Assembly: GCF_023502325.1 (NCBI RefSeq)
Contig: NZ_JAMFLZ010000005.1
Location: 182,795 to 246,794, forward strand
DNA: 64,000 nucleotides
From: Wocania_A spongiicola
GTDB lineage: Bacteria; Bacteroidota; Bacteroidia; Flavobacteriales; Flavobacteriaceae
Direction: 5' to 3'
The position numbers and the translations under genes were made by a program. Shown here in pieces: positions 26,728 through 36,044 of this stretch; the first letter of the stretch is position 1, and each line of letters opens with the position of its first letter. The notes under the pieces were generated by a model, which did not search any database, had not been told where the DNA came from, and saw only the letters and a list, made by a program, of their open reading frames with translations.

Positions 26728-27247
26728 TTTTAATTTTATTTAATATAGTTAAGTATTTATTTAACTCTTTTTTAAATACGTCAAATTCGTTTAAACTAGT
26801 TTTTATTATTAAATCGTTTAAGCGTGCATCTGTTTGCAAAATGCCAATTTTAAATTTCGCTTTTGATGTTGCTGTTAACAATTTTAATTCTAACTCATCT
26901 TTAGTATAATAACTAATCAAGGCATCAAAACTTGTATTTAAAAACGATTGCAACTCAATGTTTTTAATGCTGCCATTCCAACCAAAGTCTTTAGGATTAA
27001 AACATTCATCCCAAGTGCTTAGGTTGTCTTTTTTATTAGTTGAAAACGCTATAATTTTAAGTCTATTTGGGCGCACATTAATATCATCTGCTAAAGCTCT
27101 AAACAGCTCAAAATCATCAACTTCATCAATATTTAAGATAACTCCTAAACTTTCTACCTTATTATCTACAACATTAACTTCGCGTTGCGACAACAGTTTA
27201 TTTAGGTGTTTTTTATTAGATTTTTCTTTAAAACCTTTTAAAATCAT
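26720..27247 (-). CDS. DUF6913 family protein
   Basis: A 175-residue soluble protein with no signal peptide. It resembles the flavobacterial DUF6913 family, which is found next to dapA, and has no recognisable catalytic motif. The middle region (VESLGVILNIDEVDDFELFRALADDINV, about 32-60) is the most conserved-looking part. It overlaps dapA by 8 bp and is expected to be co-transcribed from the TACCTTTG box at 27266-27273. Function unknown. Confidence 0.72.
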   Translation of the reverse strand: MILKGFKEKSNKKHLNKLLSQREVNVVDNKVESLGVILNIDEVDDFELFRALADDINVRPNRLKIIAFSTNKKDNLSTWDECFNPKDFGWNGSIKNIELQSFLNTSFDALISYYTKDELELKLLTATSKAKFKIGILQTDARLNDLIIKTSLNEFDVFKKELNKYLTILNKIKNE

Positions 27248-27265
27248 TTATCTTTATACTTTTCG

Positions 27266-27273
27266 CAAAGGTA
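27266..27273 (-). promoter_or_regulatory. -7 box of the DUF6913-dapA unit
   Basis: The minus strand reads TACCTTTG, a full TAnnTTTG match, 18 bp before the ATG at 27247. Confidence 0.6.
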
Positions 27274-27305
27274 GGAAAACTGCATTCAAAAAAATTGGTT
27301 ATTAT

Positions 27306-28064
27306 ATGAGGTTCACACATTTTATTTTTTTGTTAAATTTTTTTATTTTTTTTGGGTGCAAACAAGAAAAATTGCATCTAACAAAAATCCAAGGAGAACA
27401 AATTCAAATTACTGATAGTTTATCGTCAAATACAGAAATCGAATCATTTATTAAGCCTTATAGAGATCATATCCAAAAGGATTTAGATAGTGTTTTAGCA
27501 TATTCTGTTGACTTGTATTCAAAAACTGATGGCGATTTAAACACTGCTGTTGGTAACTTTATGGCAGATGCTGTTTACAGCGAAGCCAATCCTGTTTTTA
27601 AGAGCAGAACAGGAAAAGATATTGATATGGTTTTACTAAACTATGGAGGTATTCGGTCTATTTTACCCAAAGGAAATGTTACAAAAAGGACTGCTTTCCA
27701 ATTAATGCCGTTTGAAAATAGTGTAGTTGTTGTAGCATTGAAAGGTTCTCAAATTGATAGTATTGTTGAATATTTAAAAACAAGAAAAAGAGCCCATCCA
27801 ATTTCTAAATTTAAACTAGTTCTTGACAAAGATTTTAATGTAATTGAAGCAAAAATTAACGAAAAAAATATTGACAAAAACAAAGTCTACCATGTAGCTA
27901 CTAATGATTATTTATATAATGGGGGGAGCAATATGACATTTTTTAAAAATAATGATAGTCTATATGTTTTAAATTATAAGATAAGAAATGCCTTAATTGA
28001 TAAATTCATAAAACTAGATACTATAAACCCCGTTATTGATGATAGGTTTATTCAAATAAAATAA
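27306..28064 (+). CDS. 5'-nucleotidase C-terminal domain lipoprotein (half of a split enzyme)
   Basis: About 252 residues from the ATG at 27306: lipoprotein signal (FIFLLNFFIFFGCKQE, lipobox Cys about 18), then the UshA-type 5'-nucleotidase C-terminal domain with VGNFMADAVYSEA, VLLNYGGIRSILPKGNVTKRTAFQLMPFENSVVVVALKG and NDYLYNGGSNMTFF. The catalytic metallophosphatase half is the next gene, 8 bp downstream, so domain order is reversed compared with UshA. The longer open frame back to 26958 overlaps the DUF6913 gene and is not used. The pair probably degrades nucleotides in the periplasm. Confidence 0.88.
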   Translation: MRFTHFIFLLNFFIFFGCKQEKLHLTKIQGEQIQITDSLSSNTEIESFIKPYRDHIQKDLDSVLAYSVDLYSKTDGDLNTAVGNFMADAVYSEANPVFKSRTGKDIDMVLLNYGGIRSILPKGNVTKRTAFQLMPFENSVVVVALKGSQIDSIVEYLKTRKRAHPISKFKLVLDKDFNVIEAKINEKNIDKNKVYHVATNDYLYNGGSNMTFFKNNDSLYVLNYKIRNALIDKFIKLDTINPVIDDRFIQIK

Positions 28065-28072
28065 TTTGCTCG

Positions 28073-28990
28073 ATGAAACGTAGAAATTTTATACAACAAG
28101 CAACCGCTGGTACCGCTTTAGTAACACTAGGAGGTTTAGGATTACAGTCTTTCACTTCTTCTTTAAAGACATCAAAGATTACTATTTTACACACAAACGA
28201 TGTGCATAGTCATATCGATACTTTTGGTCCAGAAGATGGCAGAAACGCAAACAAAGGCGGTGTTGCTCGTAGAGCTAGTTTAATAGAGTCTATTAGAAAA
28301 GAAAACCCCAATACATTATTGCTTGATGCTGGCGATATTTTTCAAGGTACGCCTTACTTTAATTATTATGGAGGAGAACTTGAATTTAAGTTAATGAGCA
28401 AACTCAAATATGATGCAGCCACCATTGGTAATCATGATTTTGACAATGGTATCGAAGGTCTCTATACTCAACTACCTCATGCTCAATTTGATTTCATATC
28501 TGCAAATTATGATTTTTCAAATACTATTATGGACACGCATGTAAAACCTTATAAAGTATTTAAAAAAGGGGGCATAAAAATTGGTGTTTTTGGATTAGGA
28601 ATAGAGTTAAACGGATTAGTTGATCCTTCCATGTTTAAAGAGACTAAATATTTAGATCCTATTGAAATATCTCAAGATATGACAAGAATTCTTAAAGAAG
28701 AAGAACAATGTGATCTAATAATCTGCTTATCCCATTTAGGGTATAATTACAGAAATAGTGAAACAAAAATTAGTGATTTAAAACTTGCAGCTGCAACAAA
28801 AAATATTGACTTAATTATTGGTGGACATACTCATACTTTTTTAAAGAAACCAACTATTGTTAAAAATGTTGAAAACAAAAATGTACTAGTTAATCAAGTT
28901 GGTTGCTATGGCATTAACCTTGGTAAAATTGATTTTTATTTAGACTCAAATAAAAATAAAACTGCCGATGGAACATCAATAATAGTTTAA
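28073..28990 (+). CDS. 5'-nucleotidase metallophosphatase domain, Tat-exported (half of a split enzyme)
   Basis: A 305-residue calcineurin-like phosphatase with a twin-arginine signal (MKRRNFIQQATAGTALVTLGG). All family motifs are present: LHTNDVHSH, LLDAGDIFQGTPYF, ATIGNHDFD, LICLSHLG and LIIGGHTHTF, so metal binding should be intact. It lacks the substrate-binding C-terminal domain, which is encoded by the preceding gene. One half is thus a Sec lipoprotein and the other a Tat substrate. The stop converges with the following minus-strand gene by 4 bp. Confidence 0.9.
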   Translation: MKRRNFIQQATAGTALVTLGGLGLQSFTSSLKTSKITILHTNDVHSHIDTFGPEDGRNANKGGVARRASLIESIRKENPNTLLLDAGDIFQGTPYFNYYGGELEFKLMSKLKYDAATIGNHDFDNGIEGLYTQLPHAQFDFISANYDFSNTIMDTHVKPYKVFKKGGIKIGVFGLGIELNGLVDPSMFKETKYLDPIEISQDMTRILKEEEQCDLIICLSHLGYNYRNSETKISDLKLAAATKNIDLIIGGHTHTFLKKPTIVKNVENKNVLVNQVGCYGINLGKIDFYLDSNKNKTADGTSIIV

Positions 28991-29736
28991 GCAAAAATAT
29001 TATCAGAATTATAACTATTCTGGGGTTTATCAAGAATTCTGGCGCTTTTATTTTCTTCCATAACATAATTTAATAAAAGATAAATACCAATTGCATAAAT
29101 AACCCTTTCTAGCATAACAAAACTCCAACTGTAAACATAATACAAACTAACATAGTTTAGAATAGTTGAAAATACTAAGCATAGAGCAACCAATAAAAAA
29201 AGTATTGAGGGCTTTGTATCATTAGCTAAATATTTTCCAAAAGCTAAAAATATTAAGAGTATTAACGAAATGTTTTTAACTCCAAACAAGAACACCTCCA
29301 AACTATCTGGCACAATTGCCTTTAATATACCATATAACGTATATAAAAAATAAGCATTTATTAAAAAAACTACTATTAAGTATGTACCAACCACTTTATC
29401 AACCTCAAAAAACTTAAATTTAGAAATTGCAATACCTATTAAACATATATAACTTAAAAAATAAAAAGTACTAGAAGCCTTAATAAAAATATCATTTTCA
29501 AAAAAAGCCAACGAAGCATCTCCTAAAAAAGAAAATATAAAAAAAGAAATAACAGGAAGGCTTAACGATTTATTTTTTACGAAAAAAAAGATTAAAAAAA
29601 CAGGAATGAATAACGCCTTAGTAGTTTGTAAAGCTAAAACATCTTCGCTATAAGTTCCTAAAATAGTAACCGTAATAAGAAGTAATAATGCGCCAAAAAA
29701 AACCTTATTAAAGCTAAGTAGAAGTAAATCTTTCAT
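28987..29736 (-). CDS. YhhN-like polytopic membrane protein
   Basis: A 249-residue protein with about eight hydrophobic helices. SLPVISFFIFSFLGDASLAFFE resembles the YhhN/TMEM86 lysoplasmalogenase signature (SLLGDxxL), so a lysoplasmalogenase-like activity is possible but unproven. It looks distantly related to the protein at 30301: the last 70 residues share the pattern ALC-VFS-ILN/VINVxYLY. It has no operon partner. Confidence 0.6.
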   Translation of the reverse strand: MKDLLLLSFNKVFFGALLLLITVTILGTYSEDVLALQTTKALFIPVFLIFFFVKNKSLSLPVISFFIFSFLGDASLAFFENDIFIKASSTFYFLSYICLIGIAISKFKFFEVDKVVGTYLIVVFLINAYFLYTLYGILKAIVPDSLEVFLFGVKNISLILLIFLAFGKYLANDTKPSILFLLVALCLVFSTILNYVSLYYVYSWSFVMLERVIYAIGIYLLLNYVMEENKSARILDKPQNSYNSDNIFA

Positions 29737-29914
29737 GGTATTTTTATAAGTAGGTTGAAAACAAATATATAAAAAAAATTAATTACAGCGTCAAAATCAC
29801 GCTTTTCATCGATTATTTTGTTAGTATTTAGCTTTTTAGCGATAAAGATGTAGTTACAAAAAACAGTTATATTAGTTGTCTATATACTATTTAATTAATT
29901 TTATTTATAAGAAT

Positions 29915-30292
29915 ATGAAAAAGCACATTCCATTAGCATTACGAATAATTGTTGCAATTATTTTAATTCAAACACTCCGATTCAAATTCACTGCGCACCC
30001 AGATAGTGTATATATTTTTGAAACCGTTGGATTAGAACCTTTTGGAAGAATTGGCATAGGCGTTTTAGAACTTATAGCCGGTATATTATTATTGATTCCT
30101 AAAACTGTATGGCTTGGAGCATCTATAACAATTGGTGTTATTTCTGGTGCTATTTTTATGCATTTAACTAAACTTGGTATTGATATAAATAATGATGGAG
30201 GCATTTTATTCTTTACAGCTGTAGCAACTTTTGTACTCTCTGCAATAATTCTTTATATATACAGAAAAGATATTCCTTTTATAAATAAATAA
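29915..30292 (+). CDS. DoxX-like membrane protein
   Basis: About 125 residues with four membrane helices. IPLALRIIVAIILIQTLRFKFTAHPDSVYIFETVGLEPFGRIGIGVLELIAGILLLIPKT fits the DoxX/DoxX-like family (helix 1, Phe-Lys-Phe and the GxGVLELIAGILLLIP motif). The function is not established. The frame is open from a TTG at 29876, but the ATG at 29915 places the first helix at the usual distance. The 178-bp gap upstream holds only AT-rich sequence. Confidence 0.72.
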   Translation: MKKHIPLALRIIVAIILIQTLRFKFTAHPDSVYIFETVGLEPFGRIGIGVLELIAGILLLIPKTVWLGASITIGVISGAIFMHLTKLGIDINNDGGILFFTAVATFVLSAIILYIYRKDIPFINK

Positions 30293-30300
30293 AAATATAA

Positions 30301-31011
30301 TTATTCTTCTATTATCATTTCTTCAACTGGTTCTTCAACCAATTTAGATTGTTGGTACAAGAAATAGAATGCTAATACAAATAAAGAAACAGAAATAAAG
30401 TTAAGTATATTTTGGTGTGCTACATACAAATAAGCCACATTAATAACTTCACTAAAAACAATACATAAAGCTCCAAAAAATAAGAACAAAGACTTCTTAT
30501 TATCTTTATAGAAGTAATTTAGAAGAGATACTGATAATAACAAAAGCATAATAATGTTATATGTAATCTCCAATAAATATTCATTTGTCATTTCTAAAAA
30601 TGGGCTTACCGCTTCTTGTAAAATATATGCTATATAAGTATTTAACCCCATTAGCACTATTATATGAATCTTGAAATTTTTTATAACATGAATTCCACAA
30701 ACAGATCTACATATCTCAATTAAAAGAAAAGCGTATGACAACATACTTAAAGTATTTCCTATAAAATAATAATAAAGATAAGGAACAAAGTCAATGGTAA
30801 AAAACGCTAATTCTGACAACGAATAACATACCAAAAACAACCCAAAAAACAGTGTTTTGGGTTTAATTGTAATATAATAAAGTAATGCAATTAATGGGAA
30901 TATAGTCGAGCTAAAGCTAGATGCCATCAACTCATTTCCATTAAATTGAAAAACAATAAAAAGGACATAAGCTAATACAATTAAACCAATCAAGACTTTC
31001 GACTTGTACAT
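30301..31011 (-). CDS. Polytopic membrane protein, distant relative of the protein at 28987
   Basis: A 236-residue protein with about eight hydrophobic helices and an acidic tail (VEEPVEEMIIEE). Helix pattern and the segment LFLFFGALCIVFSEVINVAYLYV match the YhhN-like protein at 28987, suggesting an old duplication on either side of the DoxX gene. It lacks the GD motif (reads SLSELAFF). No function is assigned. A perfect -7 box lies at 31035-31042. Confidence 0.55.
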   Translation of the reverse strand: MYKSKVLIGLIVLAYVLFIVFQFNGNELMASSFSSTIFPLIALLYYITIKPKTLFFGLFLVCYSLSELAFFTIDFVPYLYYYFIGNTLSMLSYAFLLIEICRSVCGIHVIKNFKIHIIVLMGLNTYIAYILQEAVSPFLEMTNEYLLEITYNIIMLLLLSVSLLNYFYKDNKKSLFLFFGALCIVFSEVINVAYLYVAHQNILNFISVSLFVLAFYFLYQQSKLVEEPVEEMIIEE

Positions 31012-31034
31012 AACAGCAATTTACAGTTAGGGTA

Positions 31035-31042
31035 CAAATATA
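31035..31042 (-). promoter_or_regulatory. -7 box of the membrane-protein gene at 30301
   Basis: The minus strand reads TATATTTG, 23 bp before the start codon at 31011. Just upstream (31062-31084) is an 8-bp inverted repeat CGATAAAA/TTTTATCG after the ligA stop codon, possibly a weak terminator, as there is no clear T run. Confidence 0.5.
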
Positions 31043-31097
31043 AAAATATTTTACAATTAAGCGATAAAAAAATACATTTTATCGATAAAAATTAATT

Positions 31098-33095
31098 TTA
31101 TTGTATTTTTTGTAAGAATTGATACTCATTTATTATAACAATATCTAGCTTTTCTGCTTTTTGCTTTTTACTAGGTCCCATATTTGTTCCTGCAACTATA
31201 AAACTTGTTTTTGAAGAAATAGAACTGCTTACCTTACCACCGTTATCTTCTATAAGCTTTTTTAAATCATTTCTTGATATTGATTCGAAGACACCAGTTA
31301 CTACAATTGATTGTCCTTGTAAAATATTTGTCTGACCAATAAGTTGATCTGCAGACATTTCTAACTGAACTCCAAATTGTTTCAATCTATCTAATATTAA
31401 TATGTTTTTTTCTTCTTTGAAAAAAGACAACACACTTTCTGCAATTTTAACACCTATTTCGTCAACATTTACTAAATCTTCACCTGATGCCATGGCTATC
31501 GCATCAATGCTTTTATAATGCTTAGCTAATTTTTTGGCCACAGTTTCTCCAACAAACCTAATACCTAAAGCAAACAGAACACGTTCAAATGGAATTTGCT
31601 TAGAAGCTTCAATGCCCAAAACTAAGTTTTCTGCACTTTTTTCTGCCATACGCTCTAAAGGCATCACCTGCTCTTTTGTTAATTCATATAAATCAGAGTA
31701 ATTATTAATTAGGCCTTCATTAACTAAAAGCGCGACAGTTTCTCCTCCTAAACCATCTATATCCATTGCTTTTCTAGATATAAAATGTTGAATGCGTCCT
31801 ATTATCTGAGGGTTACATCCATTATAATTTGGGCAATAATGCTGAGCTTCTCCTTCTTGTCTTACTAATTCGGTATTACATTCTGGGCAATTTGTTATAT
31901 ATAGTGTTGGATTAGAAAACGAGTCTCGTTTAGTAAAATCTACAGCAATAATTTTAGGGATAATCTCTCCTCCTTTTTCTACAAACACCTCATCACCTAC
32001 TCTAATATCTAATTTTTCTATTTGATCTGCATTATGTAATGATGCACGTTTTACAGTTGTTCCTGCCAACTCAACAGGTTCTAAATTAGCAACAGGGGTT
32101 ATGGCTCCTGTTCTACCAACTTGATATGTTATATTGTTTAATTTAGTTGAAACCTGTTCAGCTTTAAACTTATATGCCATTGCCCAACGAGGTGCTTTTG
32201 CAGTATACCCCAATTCTTCTTGTTGTTGCAAATTATTTACTTTAATAACAACACCATCGGTTTCATATGGCAAATTGTGTCGGTGCACATTCCAGTATTC
32301 TACAAATTCTAAAACCTCATCAATAGAACTAACCAATTTTGCAGCATCTGGCACTTTAAAACCCCACTGTCTTGCTTTTTCTAAACTCTCATATTGTGTG
32401 CGAATTCCTAAATTAGAACCCGTAAGATTGTACAATAGACATTCTAAAGGCCGTTTTGCAACTTCAGCACTGTCTTGTAATTTCAAACTACCAGATGCTG
32501 TATTTCTAGGATTTCTATAAGGTTCTTCGCCTAGCTCAATGCGCTCTTCATTCATTTTATTAAACCCGTCAAATGGCAAAACTATTTCTCCTCGAATATC
32601 AAATTTTGGTAGATAATCGCCTTTTAACTGCAAGGGCACTGATTTTATGGTTTTTATATTAGCAGTAACATTATCTCCTTGAAAACCATCCCCTCGTGTT
32701 ACAGCTCTTACCAATAATCCATTTTCATACGTCAAACTTATAGAGGCTCCATCATATTTTAACTCACAGGTATATTTAATATCACCATCTACTAACTTTT
32801 TGATACGTGCCTCCCAATCTTGCAAATCTTCTTTTGAGTACGAATTATCTAATGAGTACATACGATGTTCGTGCACAATAGTTTCAAAATTTTTAGTAAT
32901 AGCACCTCCAACACGTTGAGTAGGTGAATTAGTATCAAAAAATTCAGGATGCTTAGCTTCGAGTTCTTGCAACTCTTTCAATTTTATATCGAAATCATAA
33001 TCTGAAATTGTGGGATTATCAAGAACGTAATAATTGTAATTGTGTTCTCTAAGTTCGTTACGTAGGTTTTCTATATGTTGTTGAATGTTACTCAT
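31098..33095 (-). CDS. ligA: NAD-dependent DNA ligase
   Basis: About 665 residues, the normal LigA length. Domains in order: N-terminal Ia domain (NYYVLDNPTISDYDFD), adenylation domain with the AMP-accepting Lys in CELKYDGASISL, OB fold (RVGDEVFVEKGGEIIPKI), four-cysteine zinc finger (CPECNTEL...HYCPNYNGCNP), helix-hairpin-helix repeats and a C-terminal BRCT domain. The open frame begins at a TTG (33101), but the ATG at 33095 is preferred. It overlaps prmC by 8 bp. Confidence 0.96.
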   Translation of the reverse strand: MSNIQQHIENLRNELREHNYNYYVLDNPTISDYDFDIKLKELQELEAKHPEFFDTNSPTQRVGGAITKNFETIVHEHRMYSLDNSYSKEDLQDWEARIKKLVDGDIKYTCELKYDGASISLTYENGLLVRAVTRGDGFQGDNVTANIKTIKSVPLQLKGDYLPKFDIRGEIVLPFDGFNKMNEERIELGEEPYRNPRNTASGSLKLQDSAEVAKRPLECLLYNLTGSNLGIRTQYESLEKARQWGFKVPDAAKLVSSIDEVLEFVEYWNVHRHNLPYETDGVVIKVNNLQQQEELGYTAKAPRWAMAYKFKAEQVSTKLNNITYQVGRTGAITPVANLEPVELAGTTVKRASLHNADQIEKLDIRVGDEVFVEKGGEIIPKIIAVDFTKRDSFSNPTLYITNCPECNTELVRQEGEAQHYCPNYNGCNPQIIGRIQHFISRKAMDIDGLGGETVALLVNEGLINNYSDLYELTKEQVMPLERMAEKSAENLVLGIEASKQIPFERVLFALGIRFVGETVAKKLAKHYKSIDAIAMASGEDLVNVDEIGVKIAESVLSFFKEEKNILILDRLKQFGVQLEMSADQLIGQTNILQGQSIVVTGVFESISRNDLKKLIEDNGGKVSSSISSKTSFIVAGTNMGPSKKQKAEKLDIVIINEYQFLQKIQ

Positions 33096-33954
33096 TAGCA
33101 ATTTCTCCTTTTATCATTCTATCTTTTTTAAAGATATCTAGTTTTAATTCTATGTTTTTAAAGCGTTTCTCTTTTAGTAGCTGAATCATGCTGTTTCCAA
33201 GATATTCATTGATTTCAAAAAACAGCATACCTTTATCATTCAATGTAGTTCTTGCAAAATCCGAAATAGTATTATAGAATAATAATGGATTCTCGTCTTT
33301 TACAAATAACGCCAAATGAGGTTCATTGCTTAATACATTATCTTTCATTAGCTGCTTTTCTTGCTCTCTAACGTATGGAGGGTTAGATACAATAATATCA
33401 AATTTTTGCAATGCAGAAACATATTCATCACAACTCACATTCAATATATCAGCTTTAACAAATTTAACTTCAACAGCATTTAATTCTGCATTTTGTTTAG
33501 CTATTTTTAGTGCTTCTTTACTTATATCTAAAGCATAAACTTTAGCATTTGGTATATTTTTGGCTAAAGCAATAGCGATACAACCACTACCAGTGCCAAT
33601 ATCTAAAATTCTGAATTCTGATTTTTGATCTCTTAACTCCGAAATCACCCACTCTACTAATTCTTCTGTTTCTGGTCGTGGTATTAAAACATGATTATTC
33701 ACTTTAAACTGTAATCCATAAAATTCAGTTTCACCTAAAATATACTGAATAGGCTCTTCTTGTTTTAAACGATTTAAAGCATCAATGATAATGTTTTGGT
33801 TTTCAATTTTAAAATCTGGTTCCATAGCTAATTTTAATCTCGATACATTATAAAACGAATCAATCAGCATAAAAAAAAAGCTATCTATTTCTTCTTTTTC
33901 ATAAAAGGAATCTAACGCTTTATGAAATGTGTTTTGAATATCCTTTAATTTCAT
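33088..33954 (-). CDS. prmC: Release factor glutamine N5-methyltransferase
   Basis: A 288-residue SAM-dependent methyltransferase that modifies the GGQ glutamine of peptide release factors. Motifs: IPRPETEELVEWV, SAM loop ILDIGTGSGCIAIALAK and the NPPY catalytic motif in IIVSNPPYVRE. The length is normal. It overlaps ligA by 8 bp and probably leads that two-gene operon. Confidence 0.95.
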   Translation of the reverse strand: MKLKDIQNTFHKALDSFYEKEEIDSFFFMLIDSFYNVSRLKLAMEPDFKIENQNIIIDALNRLKQEEPIQYILGETEFYGLQFKVNNHVLIPRPETEELVEWVISELRDQKSEFRILDIGTGSGCIAIALAKNIPNAKVYALDISKEALKIAKQNAELNAVEVKFVKADILNVSCDEYVSALQKFDIIVSNPPYVREQEKQLMKDNVLSNEPHLALFVKDENPLLFYNTISDFARTTLNDKGMLFFEINEYLGNSMIQLLKEKRFKNIELKLDIFKKDRMIKGEIANE

Positions 33955-34036
33955 CTATTCAAATTGTTTTTTATTTGACAGATGTAATTCACATAAAAAC
34001 GTATCTAATAGTATTGCAATTAAAGTAATGCTCATA

Positions 34037-34528
34037 TCATAAATCTTTTATCATCCAAACACCGCAAGAATAGTGTCCTGTATTTCCTAAAGCACCTTTT
34101 AAATGTTTAAAGCCATAACTTTCGTAAATATGAATGGCAGCTTTAAGTTGCGATGCCGATTCTAAATAGCACTGTTTATAACCCATTTTTTTTGCAGCTT
34201 CCATGCATTTTTCAAACATAAGCTTACCGTAACCTTTCCCTCGTACTTCTGGCGAAAAATACATTTTTTGTATTTCACAAACATCACTCTCAAAATCCTT
34301 TAAAGGTTTAATGCCACCACCACCTAGTATGCTACCATTATTATCAATAACATAATAGACTTCGTTTAGATTTTGGTAAGACTCATACATCTTTGGCGTT
34401 TCATTATCTGTATATGCTGTACCTTCTAACGGAATTTTAAACTCATGGAAACATGCTCTGATAATAGCTTCGATTTGAGCATTATCTTCAGGCTTAATTT
34501 CTCGAATAACTATAGTATCTTTACTCAC
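34037..34528 (-). CDS. GNAT-family N-acetyltransferase
   Basis: A 163-residue single-domain GNAT. The acetyl-CoA-binding signature is MYFSPEVRGKGYGKLMFEKCMEAAKKMG (about 88-115) and the C-terminal strand has HIYESYGFKHLKG. The substrate is unknown. It diverges from the LEA-type lipoprotein gene, with 17 bp between start codons, so both promoters must overlap the neighbouring coding region. Confidence 0.87.
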   Translation of the reverse strand: MSKDTIVIREIKPEDNAQIEAIIRACFHEFKIPLEGTAYTDNETPKMYESYQNLNEVYYVIDNNGSILGGGGIKPLKDFESDVCEIQKMYFSPEVRGKGYGKLMFEKCMEAAKKMGYKQCYLESASQLKAAIHIYESYGFKHLKGALGNTGHYSCGVWMIKDL

Positions 34529-34545
34529 TTTAAAATAATAATTTT

Positions 34546-35037
34546 ATGCAAGTGAAGATACTTAAATATAAAAAAAGCAAAGTGAAGAGTTTTATTATTT
34601 TATCAACAATATTGTTTACTTTTTTAGGGTGTTCGGTTAAAGAAAAACCTGTGTTTTTAAATGTTGAAAACATTAAGGTTATTGAATCTACTTCTAGGTA
34701 TGTAACATTTACTGCTGATGCTTTGTTTTTAAACCCAAATGATATTGGTGGTGAATTAAAAACTGAAGAAATTAAAGTATTTGTTAATGACACTGAAATG
34801 GCTTCTGTTTCAACCGAAAGTTTTAAAGTGCCAGCAAAAAAAGAATTCTCCATTCCTTTAAAAGCCAATATTCCAACTGACAGTATTTTTAGTAACAAAA
34901 ACCTTGGCGGGTTAATAGGTAGTTTGTTTAGCAAAAAACTTAAAGTACAATATAAAGGCGACATAATATATAAGGTATTAGGGTTTTCGTACACCTATAA
35001 TGTAGATAAAACTGAAAATGTAAAGATTAAATTATAG
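34546..35037 (+). CDS. LEA type 2 (WHy-domain) family lipoprotein
   Basis: A 163-residue lipoprotein (FIILSTILFTFLGCSVKE, lipobox Cys about 29) with a basic 15-residue extension before the hydrophobic segment. The mature part is a single beta-sandwich of the LEA14/WHy type (VENIKVIESTSRYVTFTADALFLNPNDIGGELKTEEI...VPAKKEFSIPLKANIP). Function unknown; such proteins are envelope-associated. It ends 2 bp before ribD and is likely co-transcribed with it. Confidence 0.78.
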   Translation: MQVKILKYKKSKVKSFIILSTILFTFLGCSVKEKPVFLNVENIKVIESTSRYVTFTADALFLNPNDIGGELKTEEIKVFVNDTEMASVSTESFKVPAKKEFSIPLKANIPTDSIFSNKNLGGLIGSLFSKKLKVQYKGDIIYKVLGFSYTYNVDKTENVKIKL

Positions 35038-35039
35038 CA

Positions 35040-36044
35040 TTGAACAACCACGAGACATATATAAAACGCTGCTTAGAAATTGCTGAAAACGGATTAGGAA
35101 CAACAAGACCAAACCCTATGGTTGGTTCAGTAATTATTCACAACAACAGTATAATTGGCGAAGGTTACACTAGTAAATACGGTGAAAACCATGCCGAAGT
35201 AAATGCCATAAATTCTGTTTCGGATAAATCATTGTTAAAAGAAGCAACTCTTTATGTGACTTTAGAACCTTGCTCTCATTTTGGAAAAACACCTCCTTGC
35301 AGCGATTTAATCATCAAACACCAAATACCAAATGTGGTAGTTGGTTGTATTGATGACAATGTTAAAGTAGCAGGAAAAGGCATCGAAAAACTTAAAAATG
35401 CTGGTTGTAATGTTATTGTTGGGGTTTTAGAAAATAAATGTAAAAGTCACCACAAACGCTTTTTTACATTTCATAATAAAAAACGTCCTTATATTATTTT
35501 AAAATGGGCAGAAACTCTAGATGGATTTATTGCTCCAGAAACTAAAGATGAACAAAAACCAGTTTGGATTACTAATGAATGCTCTCGACAACTAGTCCAT
35601 AAATGGCGTACCGAAGAACAAGCTATTTTAGTTGGAACTAATACTGTTTTAAATGATAACCCAAGCTTAACTTCACGGAGTTGGATTGGACAAAACCCAA
35701 TAAGAGTTGTTATTGATAAAGACAATAAACTATCGAAAGGTTATACTGTATTTAATAATGAAGCTGAAACAATTATTATTAATAAAAACATCATTGATTT
35801 TTCAACCCATATAGCAAAACAAATTTGTGGCGTTTTGTTTCAAAAAAGCATAAACTCTATAATTATTGAGGGAGGCACAAAAACACTTCAAACTTTTATA
35901 GATGAAAACCTTTGGGATGAAGCTCGTGTATTTACAGGAAACAATTCATTTAATACCGGTATTAAAGCTCCTAAGTTTAATAGAGTCGCTTTATCTGAAG
36001 AAAAGATAAAAACTGACACTCTCAAATTTTACAAAAATGATTAA
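35040..36044 (+). CDS. ribD: Bifunctional riboflavin deaminase/reductase
   Basis: A 334-residue fusion enzyme of riboflavin synthesis. The N-terminal deaminase (1-145) has the zinc motif HAEVNAI and PCSHFGKTPPCSD; the C-terminal reductase begins at about 147 (RPYIILKWAETLDGFIA) and ends with IIIEGGTKTLQTFI. The start is a TTG at 35040. Other rib genes are not in the window. The next gene overlaps by 8 bp. Confidence 0.95.
   Translation: MNNHETYIKRCLEIAENGLGTTRPNPMVGSVIIHNNSIIGEGYTSKYGENHAEVNAINSVSDKSLLKEATLYVTLEPCSHFGKTPPCSDLIIKHQIPNVVVGCIDDNVKVAGKGIEKLKNAGCNVIVGVLENKCKSHHKRFFTFHNKKRPYIILKWAETLDGFIAPETKDEQKPVWITNECSRQLVHKWRTEEQAILVGTNTVLNDNPSLTSRSWIGQNPIRVVIDKDNKLSKGYTVFNNEAETIIINKNIIDFSTHIAKQICGVLFQKSINSIIIEGGTKTLQTFIDENLWDEARVFTGNNSFNTGIKAPKFNRVALSEEKIKTDTLKFYKND

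Noticed and set aside
26958..27305. Long open frame extending the 5'-nucleotidase C-terminal gene upstream to 26958
   Set aside because: It runs antisense through the DUF6913 gene, and the ATG at 27306 gives a proper lipoprotein signal peptide.
31062..31084. Inverted repeat CGATAAAA/TTTTATCG as ligA terminator
   Set aside because: The stem is AT-rich and no T run follows on the minus strand, so it was mentioned only in passing and not called as a terminator.
34530..34994. Open frame of 154 codons on the minus strand
   Set aside because: It is antisense to the LEA-type lipoprotein gene, which has a good signal peptide and lipobox.
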